Shown here one piece after another: positions 1-7,894 of a DNA stretch of 29,899 bases. Under the pieces are notes generated by a model that worked only from the letters and a program-made list of their open reading frames with translations, was not told where the DNA came from and made no database searches. This stretch comes from CAZLAK01 sp964557545 (lineage in GTDB: Bacteria > Bacillota > Desulfotomaculia > Desulfotomaculales > Pelotomaculaceae): NCBI GenBank assembly GCA_964557545.1, contig CAZLAK010000023.1, positions 1 to 29,899 on the forward strand, given 5' to 3'. Every line of letters starts with the position of its first letter. Position 1 is the first letter of the stretch. Made by a program: the position numbers and the translations under genes.

Positions 1-265
1 TAATTTGCTTCACGCGTTCCGCCAAAACTTCTGCTTTCGCCCTCCCCAACGTAGTAGTCAAAGCGTGAACCTGCCGGTTTATATTAGACTCTTCCACAAC
101 ATCTCCATCGATGAGGTAAAGGGTGCCAACACCAGACCTGGCCAGACCCTCCACTACAAAAGACCCTACCCCGCCGAGGCCAAAAACGGCTACTTTGCTG
201 CGGCTAAGCCTGGCAATTCCCTCCTGTCCGATGAGAAGTGCTGTGCGGGAAAAGGAACTGGACAA
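1..265 (-). CDS. tcdA: tRNA threonylcarbamoyladenosine dehydratase, N-terminal part
   Basis: The first 88 codons are present; the gene runs off the left edge. The product belongs to the ThiF/MoeB/HesA E1-like family; TcdA uses ATP to cyclise the t6A modification at position 37 of ANN-decoding tRNAs. Visible features are the entry segment SRTALLIGQEGIARL, the nucleotide-binding loop VFGLGGVGSFVVEGLARSGV, the acidic strand LIDGD, and the family signature NINRQVHAL followed by GRAKAEVLAERV. The chosen start is TTG at 265, because a GGAGGGG ribosome site lies 9 bases upstream and the first residues (SSSFSRTALLIG) match the usual start of this family. It follows aspS and the 6S RNA gene, as yrvM does in Bacillus. 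The T-run of the preceding terminator abuts its ribosome site. Other E1-like proteins share the loop, but NRQ-HAL and the locus favour TcdA. Confidence 0.88.
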   Translation of the reverse strand, partial: MSSSFSRTALLIGQEGIARLSRSKVAVFGLGGVGSFVVEGLARSGVGTLYLIDGDVVEESNINRQVHALTTTLGRAKAEVLAERVKQI

Positions 266-279
266 CTCTCCACCCCTCC

Positions 280-338
280 AAAAAAATACGGCTTCCGGCC
301 TGCCCACTTAGGGGCATTTTCCCGCCAGCCGGAAGCCG
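280..338 (-). terminator. Rho-independent terminator after 6S RNA
   Basis: An 11-bp perfect stem (CGGCTTCCGGC, 328-338, with GCCGGAAGCCG, 289-299) encloses a 28-base loop and is followed on the minus strand by GTA and seven T. It ends transcription of the 6S RNA, just ahead of the tcdA ribosome site. Confidence 0.9.
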
Positions 339-360
339 CTGACACTGACTGCACTAACGT

Positions 361-545
361 AAAACCCCACTTATGCCGTGATCCCCAAAAGTTTTTTGAA
401 CCTGCTCTCAACAGGTGGGTGCCCTCCTGGATGCTTTATGTTTCCTCACGGTGGAGGCCTACACGCCACACCCAGAGACCGGGCTCCCTTTGTAATGGTG
501 TTGGCTCAAAACTTCAAGGCGAATCACGCACATAGCAGGGCTTTA
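361..545 (-). ncRNA. ssrS: 6S RNA (ends approximate)
   Basis: 6S RNA binds the housekeeping sigma RNA polymerase by mimicking an open promoter and lowers transcription in stationary phase. The minus strand here codes for no plausible protein but folds into a long rod. The closing stem pairs CCCTGCTATGTGCGTGAT (540-523) with ATCACGGCATAAGTGGGG (near 382-365), with few mismatches. Inside it lie a large asymmetric central bulge, including TTGAAGTTTTGAGCC on the 5' side and AGGTTCAAAAAACTTTTGG on the 3' side, and a terminal arm with several small interruptions. The place is diagnostic: Bacillus bsrA lies between aspS and yrvM (tcdA), the same order as here. A promoter lies just upstream and a strong terminator 23 bases downstream. 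Exact 5' and 3' ends depend on processing and are uncertain by about 15 bases. Confidence 0.85.
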
Positions 546-563
546 GCCTCGTTCTCTACAATT

Positions 564-592
564 ATGTTAACACACCAAGCCGCTCTTTACAA
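564..592 (-). promoter_or_regulatory. Putative sigma-A promoter of 6S RNA
   Basis: On the minus strand TTGTAA (592-587) and TAACAT (569-564) are separated by 17 bases. Transcription would start near 557, about 12 bases before the closing stem of the 6S RNA. The -10 box is only a fair match; CATAAT three bases further on is an alternative. Confidence 0.5.
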
Positions 593-631
593 GTGCTAAG
601 ACAAGCCAGTGCGAGATTTCGGCGGTTTTCC

Positions 632-2446
632 CTACTTTACGCTAAGGTGCTGGCCGGCTTTAAACGGCTTGGCTTCCACCTTGACGTGCAGTTCCCGCAG
701 CTGGGATGCTTCCACGTAATCGGGCGCCTGGGTCATAAGGCAGGCCGCACTTTGTGTCTTGGGGAAAGCAATGACATCCCTGATCGTCTTCTTCCCGGCT
801 AAAAGCATAACCAGGCGGTCAAAACCGAAAGCTATCCCGCCGTGAGGGGGCGTGCCGTACTCAAACGCTTCCAGCATAAAGCCAAACTTTCCGGCTGCTT
901 CTTCCGGGCTTAAACCAATAACGGCAAACATTCTTTCCTGCACATCCCGCCGGTGAATCCGGATACTTCCTCCACCCACTTCTACTCCGTTTAAAACCAG
1001 GTCATAGGCCTTGGCCCTTACCTTGGCGGGGTCGGCTTCCAGCAGGTCCATATCCTCATCGCGGGGCGAGGTAAACGGGTGGTGCATGGCCACGTAGCGC
1101 TTTTCTTCTTCGTCGTACTCGAGAAGGGGAAAATCCACCACCCAGACAAAATTAAATGTGCCTTCCGGAATGAGTCCCAGGCGGTTGGCCAGATGCAGGC
1201 GCAGGGCCCCAAGCGCGCTGCATGCCACTTCCGGCTTATCGGCCACAAATAGCAAAAGATCTCCGGGTTTAGCATTAAGCCTTTCAGTAATGGCTTTTAA
1301 TTCGTCAGGAGTAAAAAATTTGGCAATAACCGACTTGGGGCCCTCTTCGGTGACGGTAAAGTAAGCCAGGCCCTTTGCTTTGTAAACAGCAGCAAAAGCA
1401 GTCAGGTCTTCTATTTCTTTCCGGCTAAAGCCCCCGCACCCCGTCGCATTAATGCCTTTAACACAGCCGCCGCCGGCTATAGCATTGGCAAAAACCTTAA
1501 AGTTACAGGAGGCAGCAATATCCGATATATCTGCCAGTTCCATCCCGAAACGCATATCTGGCTTGTCCGTGCCAAAGCGGTTTATGGCTTCGCTGTAAGA
1601 AAGGCGCGCAAAAGGTCTTGCCAACTTTACACCGGCAACCTCTTCACAGAGGCCGGCAATCATCTCTTCCATCAGGTTCAGCACGTCTTCCACGTCGACA
1701 AAGGACATTTCAATATCTACTTGGGTGAACTCGGGCTGCCGGTCAGCCCGCAGGTCCTCGTCCCTAAAGCAGCGGACAATCTGGTAATACTTGTCCAGGC
1801 CGGCCACCATGAGGATCTGTTTGAAGAGCTGCGGTGACTGAGGCAGGGCGTAAAACTTCCCGGGGTTCAGCCTGCTCGGCACTAAAAAGTCGCGCGCTCC
1901 CTCCGGCGTGCTCTTCGTGAGCACTGGAGTTTCAACTTCATAAAAACCGTGACTGTCAAGAAAGTTGCGGATGGATTTCGCCGCCCGGTGCCTTAAGGCC
2001 AGCGCCTTTTGCATTTCGGGGCGTCGCAGGTCCAGATAGCGGTAACGGAGGCGCAAGTTTTCATCCACATCGATACCGTCTTCAATATAAAAAGGCGGGG
2101 TTTTGGCCCGGTTTAAAATGCGAAGTTCTTTGGCCACCACTTCCACTTCGCCCGTAGCCAGGTTGGGATTGGCCGTGCCCTCCGGCCGTATTCTCACTTC
2201 GCCCGCTACGGCAAGCACGTACTCGTTGCGTACTGTTTCAGCCTTTAAGAAGGCCTCTTTTTGTATGTCGGGACTAATGACCACCTGCACGATCCCTTCC
2301 CGGTCGCGCATGTCAATAAATATAAGTCCCCCGTGGTCCCGGCGGCGCTGCACCCAACCCATCAGCACCACCCGGCTACCGGCGTGTTCTCTCCTGAGTT
2401 CGCCGCAGTAATGGGTCCTCTTCAAATCACCCATAATTTCTACCAT
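632..2446 (-). CDS. aspS: Aspartyl-tRNA synthetase, probably non-discriminating
   Basis: Class II synthetase of the bacterial type, 604 residues, charging tRNA with aspartate in the cytoplasm. Domains in order: OB-fold anticodon-binding domain (about 8-110), catalytic core with motif 1 (near 140-175), motif 2 (FRDEDLRADRQPEFTQVD), the bacterial GAD insertion (about 300-420), and motif 3 (GIAFGFDRLVMLL). In the anticodon domain, His38 (RRRDHGG) and Gly90 (RPEGT) stand where the E. coli enzyme has Leu30 and Lys81. From published work on bacterial AspRS, His/Gly at these places marks enzymes that also aspartylate tRNA-Asn, so this one probably feeds GatCAB to make Asn-tRNA. The ATG start overlaps the end of hisS by 20 bases and has GGAGG 11 bases upstream; Met5 is an alternative. 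It is co-transcribed with hisS. Confidence 0.97.
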   Translation of the reverse strand: MVEIMGDLKRTHYCGELRREHAGSRVVLMGWVQRRRDHGGLIFIDMRDREGIVQVVISPDIQKEAFLKAETVRNEYVLAVAGEVRIRPEGTANPNLATGEVEVVAKELRILNRAKTPPFYIEDGIDVDENLRLRYRYLDLRRPEMQKALALRHRAAKSIRNFLDSHGFYEVETPVLTKSTPEGARDFLVPSRLNPGKFYALPQSPQLFKQILMVAGLDKYYQIVRCFRDEDLRADRQPEFTQVDIEMSFVDVEDVLNLMEEMIAGLCEEVAGVKLARPFARLSYSEAINRFGTDKPDMRFGMELADISDIAASCNFKVFANAIAGGGCVKGINATGCGGFSRKEIEDLTAFAAVYKAKGLAYFTVTEEGPKSVIAKFFTPDELKAITERLNAKPGDLLLFVADKPEVACSALGALRLHLANRLGLIPEGTFNFVWVVDFPLLEYDEEEKRYVAMHHPFTSPRDEDMDLLEADPAKVRAKAYDLVLNGVEVGGGSIRIHRRDVQERMFAVIGLSPEEAAGKFGFMLEAFEYGTPPHGGIAFGFDRLVMLLAGKKTIRDVIAFPKTQSAACLMTQAPDYVEASQLRELHVKVEAKPFKAGQHLSVK

Positions 2447-3725
2447 TTTTACCCTTTCCTCCCGTACTCAGCAAGTTAAAAAGGCAGTCAGCCGCTTCCT
2501 CCCTTTTTACGGTTTTCTGCTCACCGCTGGCCATATCCTTCACCAGCACGTAACCGGCTTTCAGCTCTTCTTCTCCCACAATTACCGCGCAAGCCGCTTT
2601 ACTGCGGGCAGCCTGCTTCATTTGAGCTTTCACACTGCGGCCCATGTAATCCTTATCGGCAGCAATCCCCCGCCCGCGTATCTCCTGCAGCAGGGAAAAG
2701 GCCTCTTCTTCGGTTTTTTCACCGGCAGAAACTACAAAGACTTCCAACCCGCCCTCCTCCGGCAGTATTATACCTTGCTGGTCCAAAGCCAGTATAACCC
2801 TTTCCAAGCCGATTGCAAACCCCACACCGGGCGTTGGCGGGCCGCCGCAGGCTTCTACCAGGCCGTTGTAGCGGCCGCCTCCGCCCACCGAACTTTGGGC
2901 ACCAATGCCGGGCGCAGTTATTTCAAAAGCCGTATGCGTGTAATAATCCAGCCCGCGCACCAAGCGGGGGTTGACTAGAAATTCTACTCCGGCCAGCCTT
3001 AAGTATTCCTTAACCCGGTCAAAGTGCCACCTGCACTCCTCGCACAGGCAGTCAAGCGTGAAGGGAGCACAAACAGCCGCTTCCCGGCACTTTTCATTCT
3101 TGCAATCCAGCACCCTTAAAGGATTTTTGGGCAGGCGCTGGCGGCAGTTCTCGCACAGATCAAAAAAACACCGGGTAAAAAATTCTTTTAGTTTCTGGCG
3201 CAAAATCGGCCGGCAGGCAGGACAGCCAACACTATTTATGTGCAGCTCTAAATTTTTTAAGCCCAGCCGCTGTAAGTAGCCGACTGCCATAGCTGCTGTT
3301 TCAGCATCTACAGCCGGGTCATACGAGCCAAAAACTTCTACACCGGCCTGGTGAAACTGGCGCAGGCGCCCGGCCTGAGGCCTGTCGTACCTAAACATGG
3401 GGCCGACGTAAAAGAGCTTGACCGGCTTTTGACCGTTGTAAAGACCGTTCTCCAGGTAAGCCCTCACTGCCGGGGCAGTGTTTTCCGGCCTCAAAGTAAT
3501 ACTGCGCCCGCCCCGGTCAACAAAAGTATACATTTCTTTTTCTACAATATCTGTGGTGTCGCCGACACCGCGCACAAACAGCTCGGTATGCTCGAACACC
3601 GGCGTCCTTATTTCAGTGTAGCCGTAAGTGCGGCAAATGCGGTAAAATTCTTCTTCCACATACCTCCACTTCCGGATCTCGTCAGGGGTGATATCTGCTG
3701 TGCCTCTGGGGCGCGTCGTAAGCAA
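2427..3725 (-). CDS. hisS: Histidyl-tRNA synthetase
   Basis: Class II synthetase, 432 residues, charging tRNA-His. The N-terminal core begins RPRGTADITPDE and holds motif 2 (FRYDRPQAGRLRQFHQAGVE); the histidine-specific motifs RGLDYYTHTAFEI and GGGGRYNGL are intact, and a C-terminal anticodon-binding domain follows (about 335-420). The insertion between the catalytic motifs is rich in cysteine (GCPAC, LCENC, LDCKNEKC, CLCEEC), a feature of many clostridial HisRS that suggests a bound metal. The start is TTG at 3725, with AGGAGGG 7 bases upstream; an ATG inside that spacer is out of frame. The gene overlaps aspS by 20 bases, so the two synthetases form one transcription unit. No T-box leader precedes it: the 94-base upstream gap lacks the conserved T-box sequence. 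Confidence 0.97.
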   Translation of the reverse strand: MLTTRPRGTADITPDEIRKWRYVEEEFYRICRTYGYTEIRTPVFEHTELFVRGVGDTTDIVEKEMYTFVDRGGRSITLRPENTAPAVRAYLENGLYNGQKPVKLFYVGPMFRYDRPQAGRLRQFHQAGVEVFGSYDPAVDAETAAMAVGYLQRLGLKNLELHINSVGCPACRPILRQKLKEFFTRCFFDLCENCRQRLPKNPLRVLDCKNEKCREAAVCAPFTLDCLCEECRWHFDRVKEYLRLAGVEFLVNPRLVRGLDYYTHTAFEITAPGIGAQSSVGGGGRYNGLVEACGGPPTPGVGFAIGLERVILALDQQGIILPEEGGLEVFVVSAGEKTEEEAFSLLQEIRGRGIAADKDYMGRSVKAQMKQAARSKAACAVIVGEEELKAGYVLVKDMASGEQKTVKREEAADCLFNLLSTGGKGKNGRNYG

Positions 3726-3743
3726 CGTCCATCCCTCCTATAC

Positions 3744-3785
3744 AAAAACAAAAAAGCTCCCGGCACGCTAAAATCAACGCCCAGG
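3744..3785 (-). terminator. Possible weak terminator between the MBL gene and hisS
   Basis: CCTGGGC (3785-3779) can pair with GCCGGG (3764-3759), with one bulge and one G-U pair, and AGC plus six T follow, then a T-rich run. The stem is short, so partial read-through into hisS is more likely than full termination. Confidence 0.35.
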
Positions 3786-3819
3786 ACGGACTACAACTGT
3801 CCCTTATAAGCTGCTAGGC

Positions 3820-4440
3820 CTATAAAAACGGGTTGTAATCCATTTCTTCACCAATGGTCGTTTGCGGCCCGTGACCGGGATATACCCTCGTCTGGCGGGG
3901 AAACACGAGCAGCTTTTCTTTAATGGATCTAATGAGCTGGCTGTGGCTGCCGCCCGGGAAGTCGGACCGGCCTACCGAACCGGCAAAGAGAGTATCGCCC
4001 GTAATAACGGCGTCCGGAGCGCACTTTAAGGAAATGCCGCCCGGCGTGTGTCCCGGTGTATGGATGACTTCTAACTCCAGGTTGCCCACCCTGATTATGT
4101 CGCCGTCTTTCAAAAGCCGGTCCGGCTCCTTAAAGCTCAAGCCTGCGCCAACATAAACGGAGAGGTTCTTTTTGGCATCGGTAAGCATAGGAGCGTCATT
4201 GGCATGAATTAAAACCTGCGCCCCCGTTGCATTCTGAACTTGAGCCAGGGCCCCAATGTGGTCGACGTGGCCGTGTGTCAAAATAATGTAGCGGATTTTT
4301 AATCCCAATTCCTTCACCTTGCGCAGGATCAGATCCGCGTCTGCCCCCGGGTCGATTACCGCTCCTTCTCTTGTTTCTTCACAGCCGACTATGTAACAGT
4401 TGCACTCCAGCGGGCCTACCGCAAACCCTTTAAGTATCAC
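3820..4440 (-). CDS. Metallo-beta-lactamase-fold hydrolase, glyoxalase II-like
   Basis: Small single-domain MBL-fold hydrolase of about 207 residues, of the GloC/YqgX type; such enzymes hydrolyse S-lactoylglutathione or related thioesters, but the substrate here is unknown. The N-terminus ILKGFAVGPLECNCYIVG is typical of the group. The di-metal site is complete: THGHVDHIG (His56, His58, Asp60, His61), the HTPGHTPGG histidine, GDTLFAGSVGR with the bridging Asp, and the final YPGHGP histidine. The preferred start is GTG at 4440, since GGAGGT stands 9-10 bases before it and family members begin at this point; a TTG reading 30 bases upstream lacks a ribosome site. It lies 39 bases after dtd and before hisS, the usual place in Clostridia. 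Confidence 0.9.
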   Translation of the reverse strand: MILKGFAVGPLECNCYIVGCEETREGAVIDPGADADLILRKVKELGLKIRYIILTHGHVDHIGALAQVQNATGAQVLIHANDAPMLTDAKKNLSVYVGAGLSFKEPDRLLKDGDIIRVGNLELEVIHTPGHTPGGISLKCAPDAVITGDTLFAGSVGRSDFPGGSHSQLIRSIKEKLLVFPRQTRVYPGHGPQTTIGEEMDYNPFL

Positions 4441-4479
4441 AGATTTCACACCTCCAAAAAGTTCCCTCAAAAAAAATAA

Positions 4480-4929
4480 TCAAAAAATCTTCCGGCTGTC
4501 CAGCAACAAAGTTACCGGGCCGTCGTTTATTATTTCTACCGTCATATGTTCACCAAAAGAACCCCTAGCCACTCTTAAACCTCTTTTTTCCAGTTCCTCT
4601 ACAAAATATTCGTAAAGCCGCTTGGCTTCCTGCGGCGGCGCCGCCCCGGAAAAACTGGGGCGCCTGCCCTTGCGGCAGTCGCCGTAAAGTGTGAACTGGG
4701 ATACGGCTAAAACCGAACCCCCAGTTTCTAAAAGGGAGAGGTTCATTTTGCCGTTTTCATCCTCAAACACCCTAAGACCTGCTATTTTTTCCGCCAAATA
4801 AGCGGCGTCTTCCGGCCGGTCTCCCTGCCCTACGCCCAGGAGGACCACGAAACCGCGTCCAATTTCACCGGCAAGCCCGCCGCCTACAGTTACGGACCCT
4901 CTGGTTACTCTCTGCACAACTGCCCGCAA
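4480..4929 (-). CDS. dtd: D-aminoacyl-tRNA deacylase
   Basis: Homodimeric proofreading enzyme that removes D-amino acids (and glycine from tRNA-Ala) from mischarged tRNA. At 149 residues it has the normal length. Both family signatures are present: SQFTL (77-81) and the cross-subunit GPVT motif (137-140), which enforce chirality at the active site. The N-terminus MRAVVQRVTRGSVTV is canonical. Translation starts at TTG (4929) with a GGGGGGA-like site about 9 bases upstream. It follows relA by 22 bases and precedes the MBL hydrolase, so it is very likely part of the relA operon; dtd next to relA is conserved across Firmicutes. Confidence 0.97.
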   Translation of the reverse strand: MRAVVQRVTRGSVTVGGGLAGEIGRGFVVLLGVGQGDRPEDAAYLAEKIAGLRVFEDENGKMNLSLLETGGSVLAVSQFTLYGDCRKGRRPSFSGAAPPQEAKRLYEYFVEELEKRGLRVARGSFGEHMTVEIINDGPVTLLLDSRKIF

Positions 4930-4951
4930 AGCGCCCCGTCCCCCCGTTTTC

Positions 4952-7231
4952 TTATATTTTCAGCCTTTTCACCTCGTAGATGTCCCGGATGCGGGCTAGC
5001 CTGCCGATAATGTACTCCAGCTGTTCTATCCCCTTGACTTCCAGGGACAGTTCGATAACGGCACTCCCGTCTTTTTTTCCCCGGGCAGTGACCCAGTTGG
5101 CACTTATTTTCATGTCTGTGAGCACGGCCATGACATCGCCTAAGAGCCCCGCCCGGTCCAGACCATTAATTTCCAGCTTTACCTGGAAAGGCTCCCTGAA
5201 TTCCTTGTCCCAGGCCACGTCTACCAGCCGCTCTTTTTCCTGCCGGAGGTAAGTTAAAATGTTGCGGCAGTCAGTGCGGTGTATGGACACTCCGCGCCCC
5301 CGGGTAACGTAGCCTGTAATGGGGTCGCCGGGAACGGGATTGCAGCAGTGGGCCAGCCGGATTAAAAGATTATCAATACCTTTCACCCGGATGCCCTGGG
5401 TGGGCCTGCCCCAGTCGCCGGCAGTCCTGGTTTCTGGCCGGAAAGCCGGGGCTTTCTCCGCTAAAGCGCTCCTCCCTGCTCTTGCTTCGCTGCCGCGCAA
5501 TTTCGCCAATACGCTCGCGGCAGAAACAGCACCGTCGCCAATAGCGGCGTACAGGTCTTCCAGGCTGAATATGGTAAACTTCTTGGCTATTTCTAAAAGT
5601 TTTTCGCCTTTTAAAAGCTCCCCTTCTACACCGTATTTTTTGGCTTCTCTCTCCAGACACTCCCGGCCTTTTAAGATGTTTTCTTCTCTTTGTTCCTTTT
5701 TAAACCACTGCCGGATTTTTGTCTTGGCGTGGGAAGTCTTCACTATATTCAGCCAGTCCCGGCTTGGGCGGCCGTTTTTGGCGGTTAAAATCTCAACTAT
5801 ATCCCCGTTTTTTAATTTGTAATCCAAGGGGACAATCCGGCCGTTAACTTTGGCGCCAATACAGCGGTTCCCTATGTCAGTATGAATGCGGTAGGCAAAA
5901 TCAATGGGCACAGAGCCGGCCGGCAGTTCTAAGACATCGCCCTTGGGTGTAAAAATAAATACCACGTCGGCAAAAAGGTCTATTTTCAGGCTCTCCATGA
6001 ATTCCCGGGCATCTCTTAAGTCGTGCTGCCATTCTAAAAGCTGGCGCAGCCAGGCTAACTTCTTATCGAACTCCCGGTCTCCACGCCCGCCTTCTTTATA
6101 ACGCCAGTGGGCGGCTATACCGTACTCCGCGGTCTTGTGCATATCCCAGGTGCGGATCTGAACTTCCAAAGGCTCGCCCTGGGGACCAATTACTGAAGTA
6201 TGCAGCGACTGGTACATGTTAGATTTGGGCATGGCGATATAATCTTTAAAGCGGCCGGGTATGGGCGTCCACATAGTGTGAACAATACCCAGTGTAGCGT
6301 AGCAGTCCCGGACAGAATTCACCAGGCAGCGCACGGCCATAACGTCGTATATCTCGTTTAACTCCTTTTGCTGCTCAACCATTTTAACGTAAATGCTGTA
6401 CAGGTGCTTGGGCCGGCCTTCTATTTCAGCCTCAATGCCCATGGCCGCCAGCTTGCCCTTTAAAACGCTGATGACAGAGTGAATGTATTCCTCTCTTTTT
6501 CTGCGCGTCTTGGCTATTTTTTCTACTAATTCAAAGTATTTATCCGGTTCCTTAAAGCGAAAAGCCAGGTCTTCCAGTTCCCATTTAATCCGGTAAATTC
6601 CCAGGCGGTGGGCCAGCGGAGCAAATATCTCCAGGGTTTCATTGGCAATCTCCAGCTGTTTGGGAACCGGGTGGTACTTTAAAGTGCGCAAGTTATGCAG
6701 GCGGTCGGCCAGCTTGATCAAAATAACCCTGATATCCTTGGCCATAGCCAGGAACATTTTGCGCAAGTTCTCTGCCTGTAACTCTTCTTTAGACTTGTAC
6801 TCGATCCGCCCCAGCTTGGTTACCCCGTCAACTAAGAGAGCTACCTCGCTGCCGAAACGCTCCTCCAATTCGGCCAGAGTTGCCGTCGTATCCTCCACTG
6901 TATCGTGGAGCAATCCGGCAATAATCGTCTCCTGGTCCAGTTCCAGTTCGGCGAGTATCTTGGCAACTTCCAGGGGGTGGACAATGTAAGGTTCACCGGA
7001 AAAGCGTTTTTGCCCGCGGTGAGCCGCCTCGGCGTACTCAAAAGCCGAACTGACGGTAAAAAAGTCCGCCCGCGGGTTGTAAACCTTAATTTTATCCAGC
7101 AGTTCACCAAAGGAGGCTTTGATTCCTACCACGACGTCAGCGGCTGCTGTACTGTTTGCTTCATGTGCTTTGAACATAGCAGCCGTGTTGACTGCCGCGT
7201 TATGAGAAGAATTACAGGCTTTTGCTTCCAT
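4952..7231 (-). CDS. relA: Bifunctional (p)ppGpp synthetase/hydrolase Rel
   Basis: Long RSH enzyme of 759 residues that makes and degrades (p)ppGpp under amino-acid starvation and works on the ribosome. Domains in order: HD hydrolase (about 55-200, with His71 in HRGQKR and the HD pair at 109-110 in LLHDTVEDT, so hydrolysis should be active), synthetase (about 245-370, with YDVMAVRCLV and the nucleotide loop IPGRFKDYIAMPKSNMYQS), TGS (about 400-465), a helical/zinc-finger region with the conserved HCCNPVPGDPI, and a C-terminal ACT domain (about 680-755). The first 45 residues are a low-complexity extension with no similarity I recognise. The ATG at 7231 has only a loose GGGGAAAG site; no better start is visible downstream. 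A likely promoter overlaps the end of apt. The dtd gene follows. Confidence 0.96.
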   Translation of the reverse strand: MEAKACNSSHNAAVNTAAMFKAHEANSTAAADVVVGIKASFGELLDKIKVYNPRADFFTVSSAFEYAEAAHRGQKRFSGEPYIVHPLEVAKILAELELDQETIIAGLLHDTVEDTTATLAELEERFGSEVALLVDGVTKLGRIEYKSKEELQAENLRKMFLAMAKDIRVILIKLADRLHNLRTLKYHPVPKQLEIANETLEIFAPLAHRLGIYRIKWELEDLAFRFKEPDKYFELVEKIAKTRRKREEYIHSVISVLKGKLAAMGIEAEIEGRPKHLYSIYVKMVEQQKELNEIYDVMAVRCLVNSVRDCYATLGIVHTMWTPIPGRFKDYIAMPKSNMYQSLHTSVIGPQGEPLEVQIRTWDMHKTAEYGIAAHWRYKEGGRGDREFDKKLAWLRQLLEWQHDLRDAREFMESLKIDLFADVVFIFTPKGDVLELPAGSVPIDFAYRIHTDIGNRCIGAKVNGRIVPLDYKLKNGDIVEILTAKNGRPSRDWLNIVKTSHAKTKIRQWFKKEQREENILKGRECLEREAKKYGVEGELLKGEKLLEIAKKFTIFSLEDLYAAIGDGAVSAASVLAKLRGSEARAGRSALAEKAPAFRPETRTAGDWGRPTQGIRVKGIDNLLIRLAHCCNPVPGDPITGYVTRGRGVSIHRTDCRNILTYLRQEKERLVDVAWDKEFREPFQVKLEINGLDRAGLLGDVMAVLTDMKISANWVTARGKKDGSAVIELSLEVKGIEQLEYIIGRLARIRDIYEVKRLKI

Positions 7232-7290
7232 AGAAGGTCTTTCCCCGAGAATTTTTAATTGATCGATGCGCGTCTCTTATTATGTCTCAT

Positions 7291-7319
7291 ATTATACTGT
7301 ATTCATCAATAATTGTACT
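7291..7319 (-). promoter_or_regulatory. Putative relA promoter
   Basis: A perfect TATAAT (7296-7291) lies 17 bases from a poor -35 match, AGTACA (7319-7314), overlapping the 3' end of apt. It would give relA a leader of about 50 bases and lets relA be transcribed apart from recJ-apt. Confidence 0.5.
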
Positions 7320-7824
7320 GGACCAGTGATATTGTATCATAATCCTGCAGCTTTACTCTACCACCTAAGCCGGTCAGCTCGATTAAAAACACCGTACCCA
7401 CCACTATGCCGCCCAGCTTCTCCACCAGCTTGATGGCCGTAGCCGCCGTACCCCCGGTGGCAACCAGCTCATCAACTATCAGCACCTTCATCCCGGGCTT
7501 GATGGTTTCCTTATTTATGGCCAGGCACTCTTCCCCGAATTCTAAGTCGTAGTGCCATACAAACTCCCCTTGAGGCAAATTGTCCGGCTTAGAGAGGAAA
7601 ACCAGCCCAGTACCCAATATGTACGCCATGGGAGCACCGATCAGCAGACCCCGGGGTTTGGGACAGACAATGAGGTCGGCCTTCTTGTGCTCGCAAAGCC
7701 TTACCAGTTGCTGAACGGCCTGCCGGTAAGCCGCGCTGTCCAGTAAAAGAGTAGAGATATCCTTGTAGTTCATGCCCTCCCGGGGAAAGTCCGGTATCTC
7801 CCTGATTTTGCTCTTAAAATCCAC
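7306..7824 (-). CDS. apt: Adenine phosphoribosyltransferase, divergent
   Basis: Type I phosphoribosyltransferase of 172 residues; Apt converts adenine and PRPP to AMP. The N-terminus (SKIREIPDFPREGMNYKDIS), overall length and position between recJ and relA match Apt. The PRPP loop is VLIVDELVATGGT (114-126), with the two acidic residues as Asp-Glu instead of Asp-Asp. Two other motifs depart from the family: GPEARGF is CPKPRGL (54-60), and RKPGKLP, whose basic residues contact pyrophosphate, is SKPDNLP (78-84). It may therefore have altered activity or substrate, or be a regulatory relative; orthology by position is strong, catalysis less certain. The start is GTG at 7824 with a GGGGGG site about 8 bases upstream. 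It follows recJ by 70 bases of very AT-rich DNA. Confidence 0.85.
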   Translation of the reverse strand: MDFKSKIREIPDFPREGMNYKDISTLLLDSAAYRQAVQQLVRLCEHKKADLIVCPKPRGLLIGAPMAYILGTGLVFLSKPDNLPQGEFVWHYDLEFGEECLAINKETIKPGMKVLIVDELVATGGTAATAIKLVEKLGGIVVGTVFLIELTGLGGRVKLQDYDTISLVQYNY

Positions 7825-7894
7825 AGTTAAAGCCCCCCTTGCGTTCTCTAAAACAACCCGCTATAGCAATTTAATTTAATTAATAAATTAAACA

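Noticed and set aside
190..411. 73-residue minus-strand reading frame before tcdA
   Set aside because: It covers the 6S RNA 3' end and terminator and is out of frame with the clear tcdA product.
5..535. 176-residue plus-strand reading frame at the left edge
   Set aside because: It lies antisense to tcdA and the 6S RNA, crosses a strong terminator stem, has no ribosome site and resembles no protein.
3726..3819. T-box leader for hisS-aspS
   Set aside because: Such leaders are common for these genes, but the gap is only 94 bases and lacks the conserved AGGGTGGNACCGCG-type sequence.
7825..7894. AT-rich palindrome between recJ and apt as a terminator
   Set aside because: TTTAATT/AATTAAA can pair, but there is no GC-rich stem and no proper T-run; it more likely reflects AT-rich promoter DNA.
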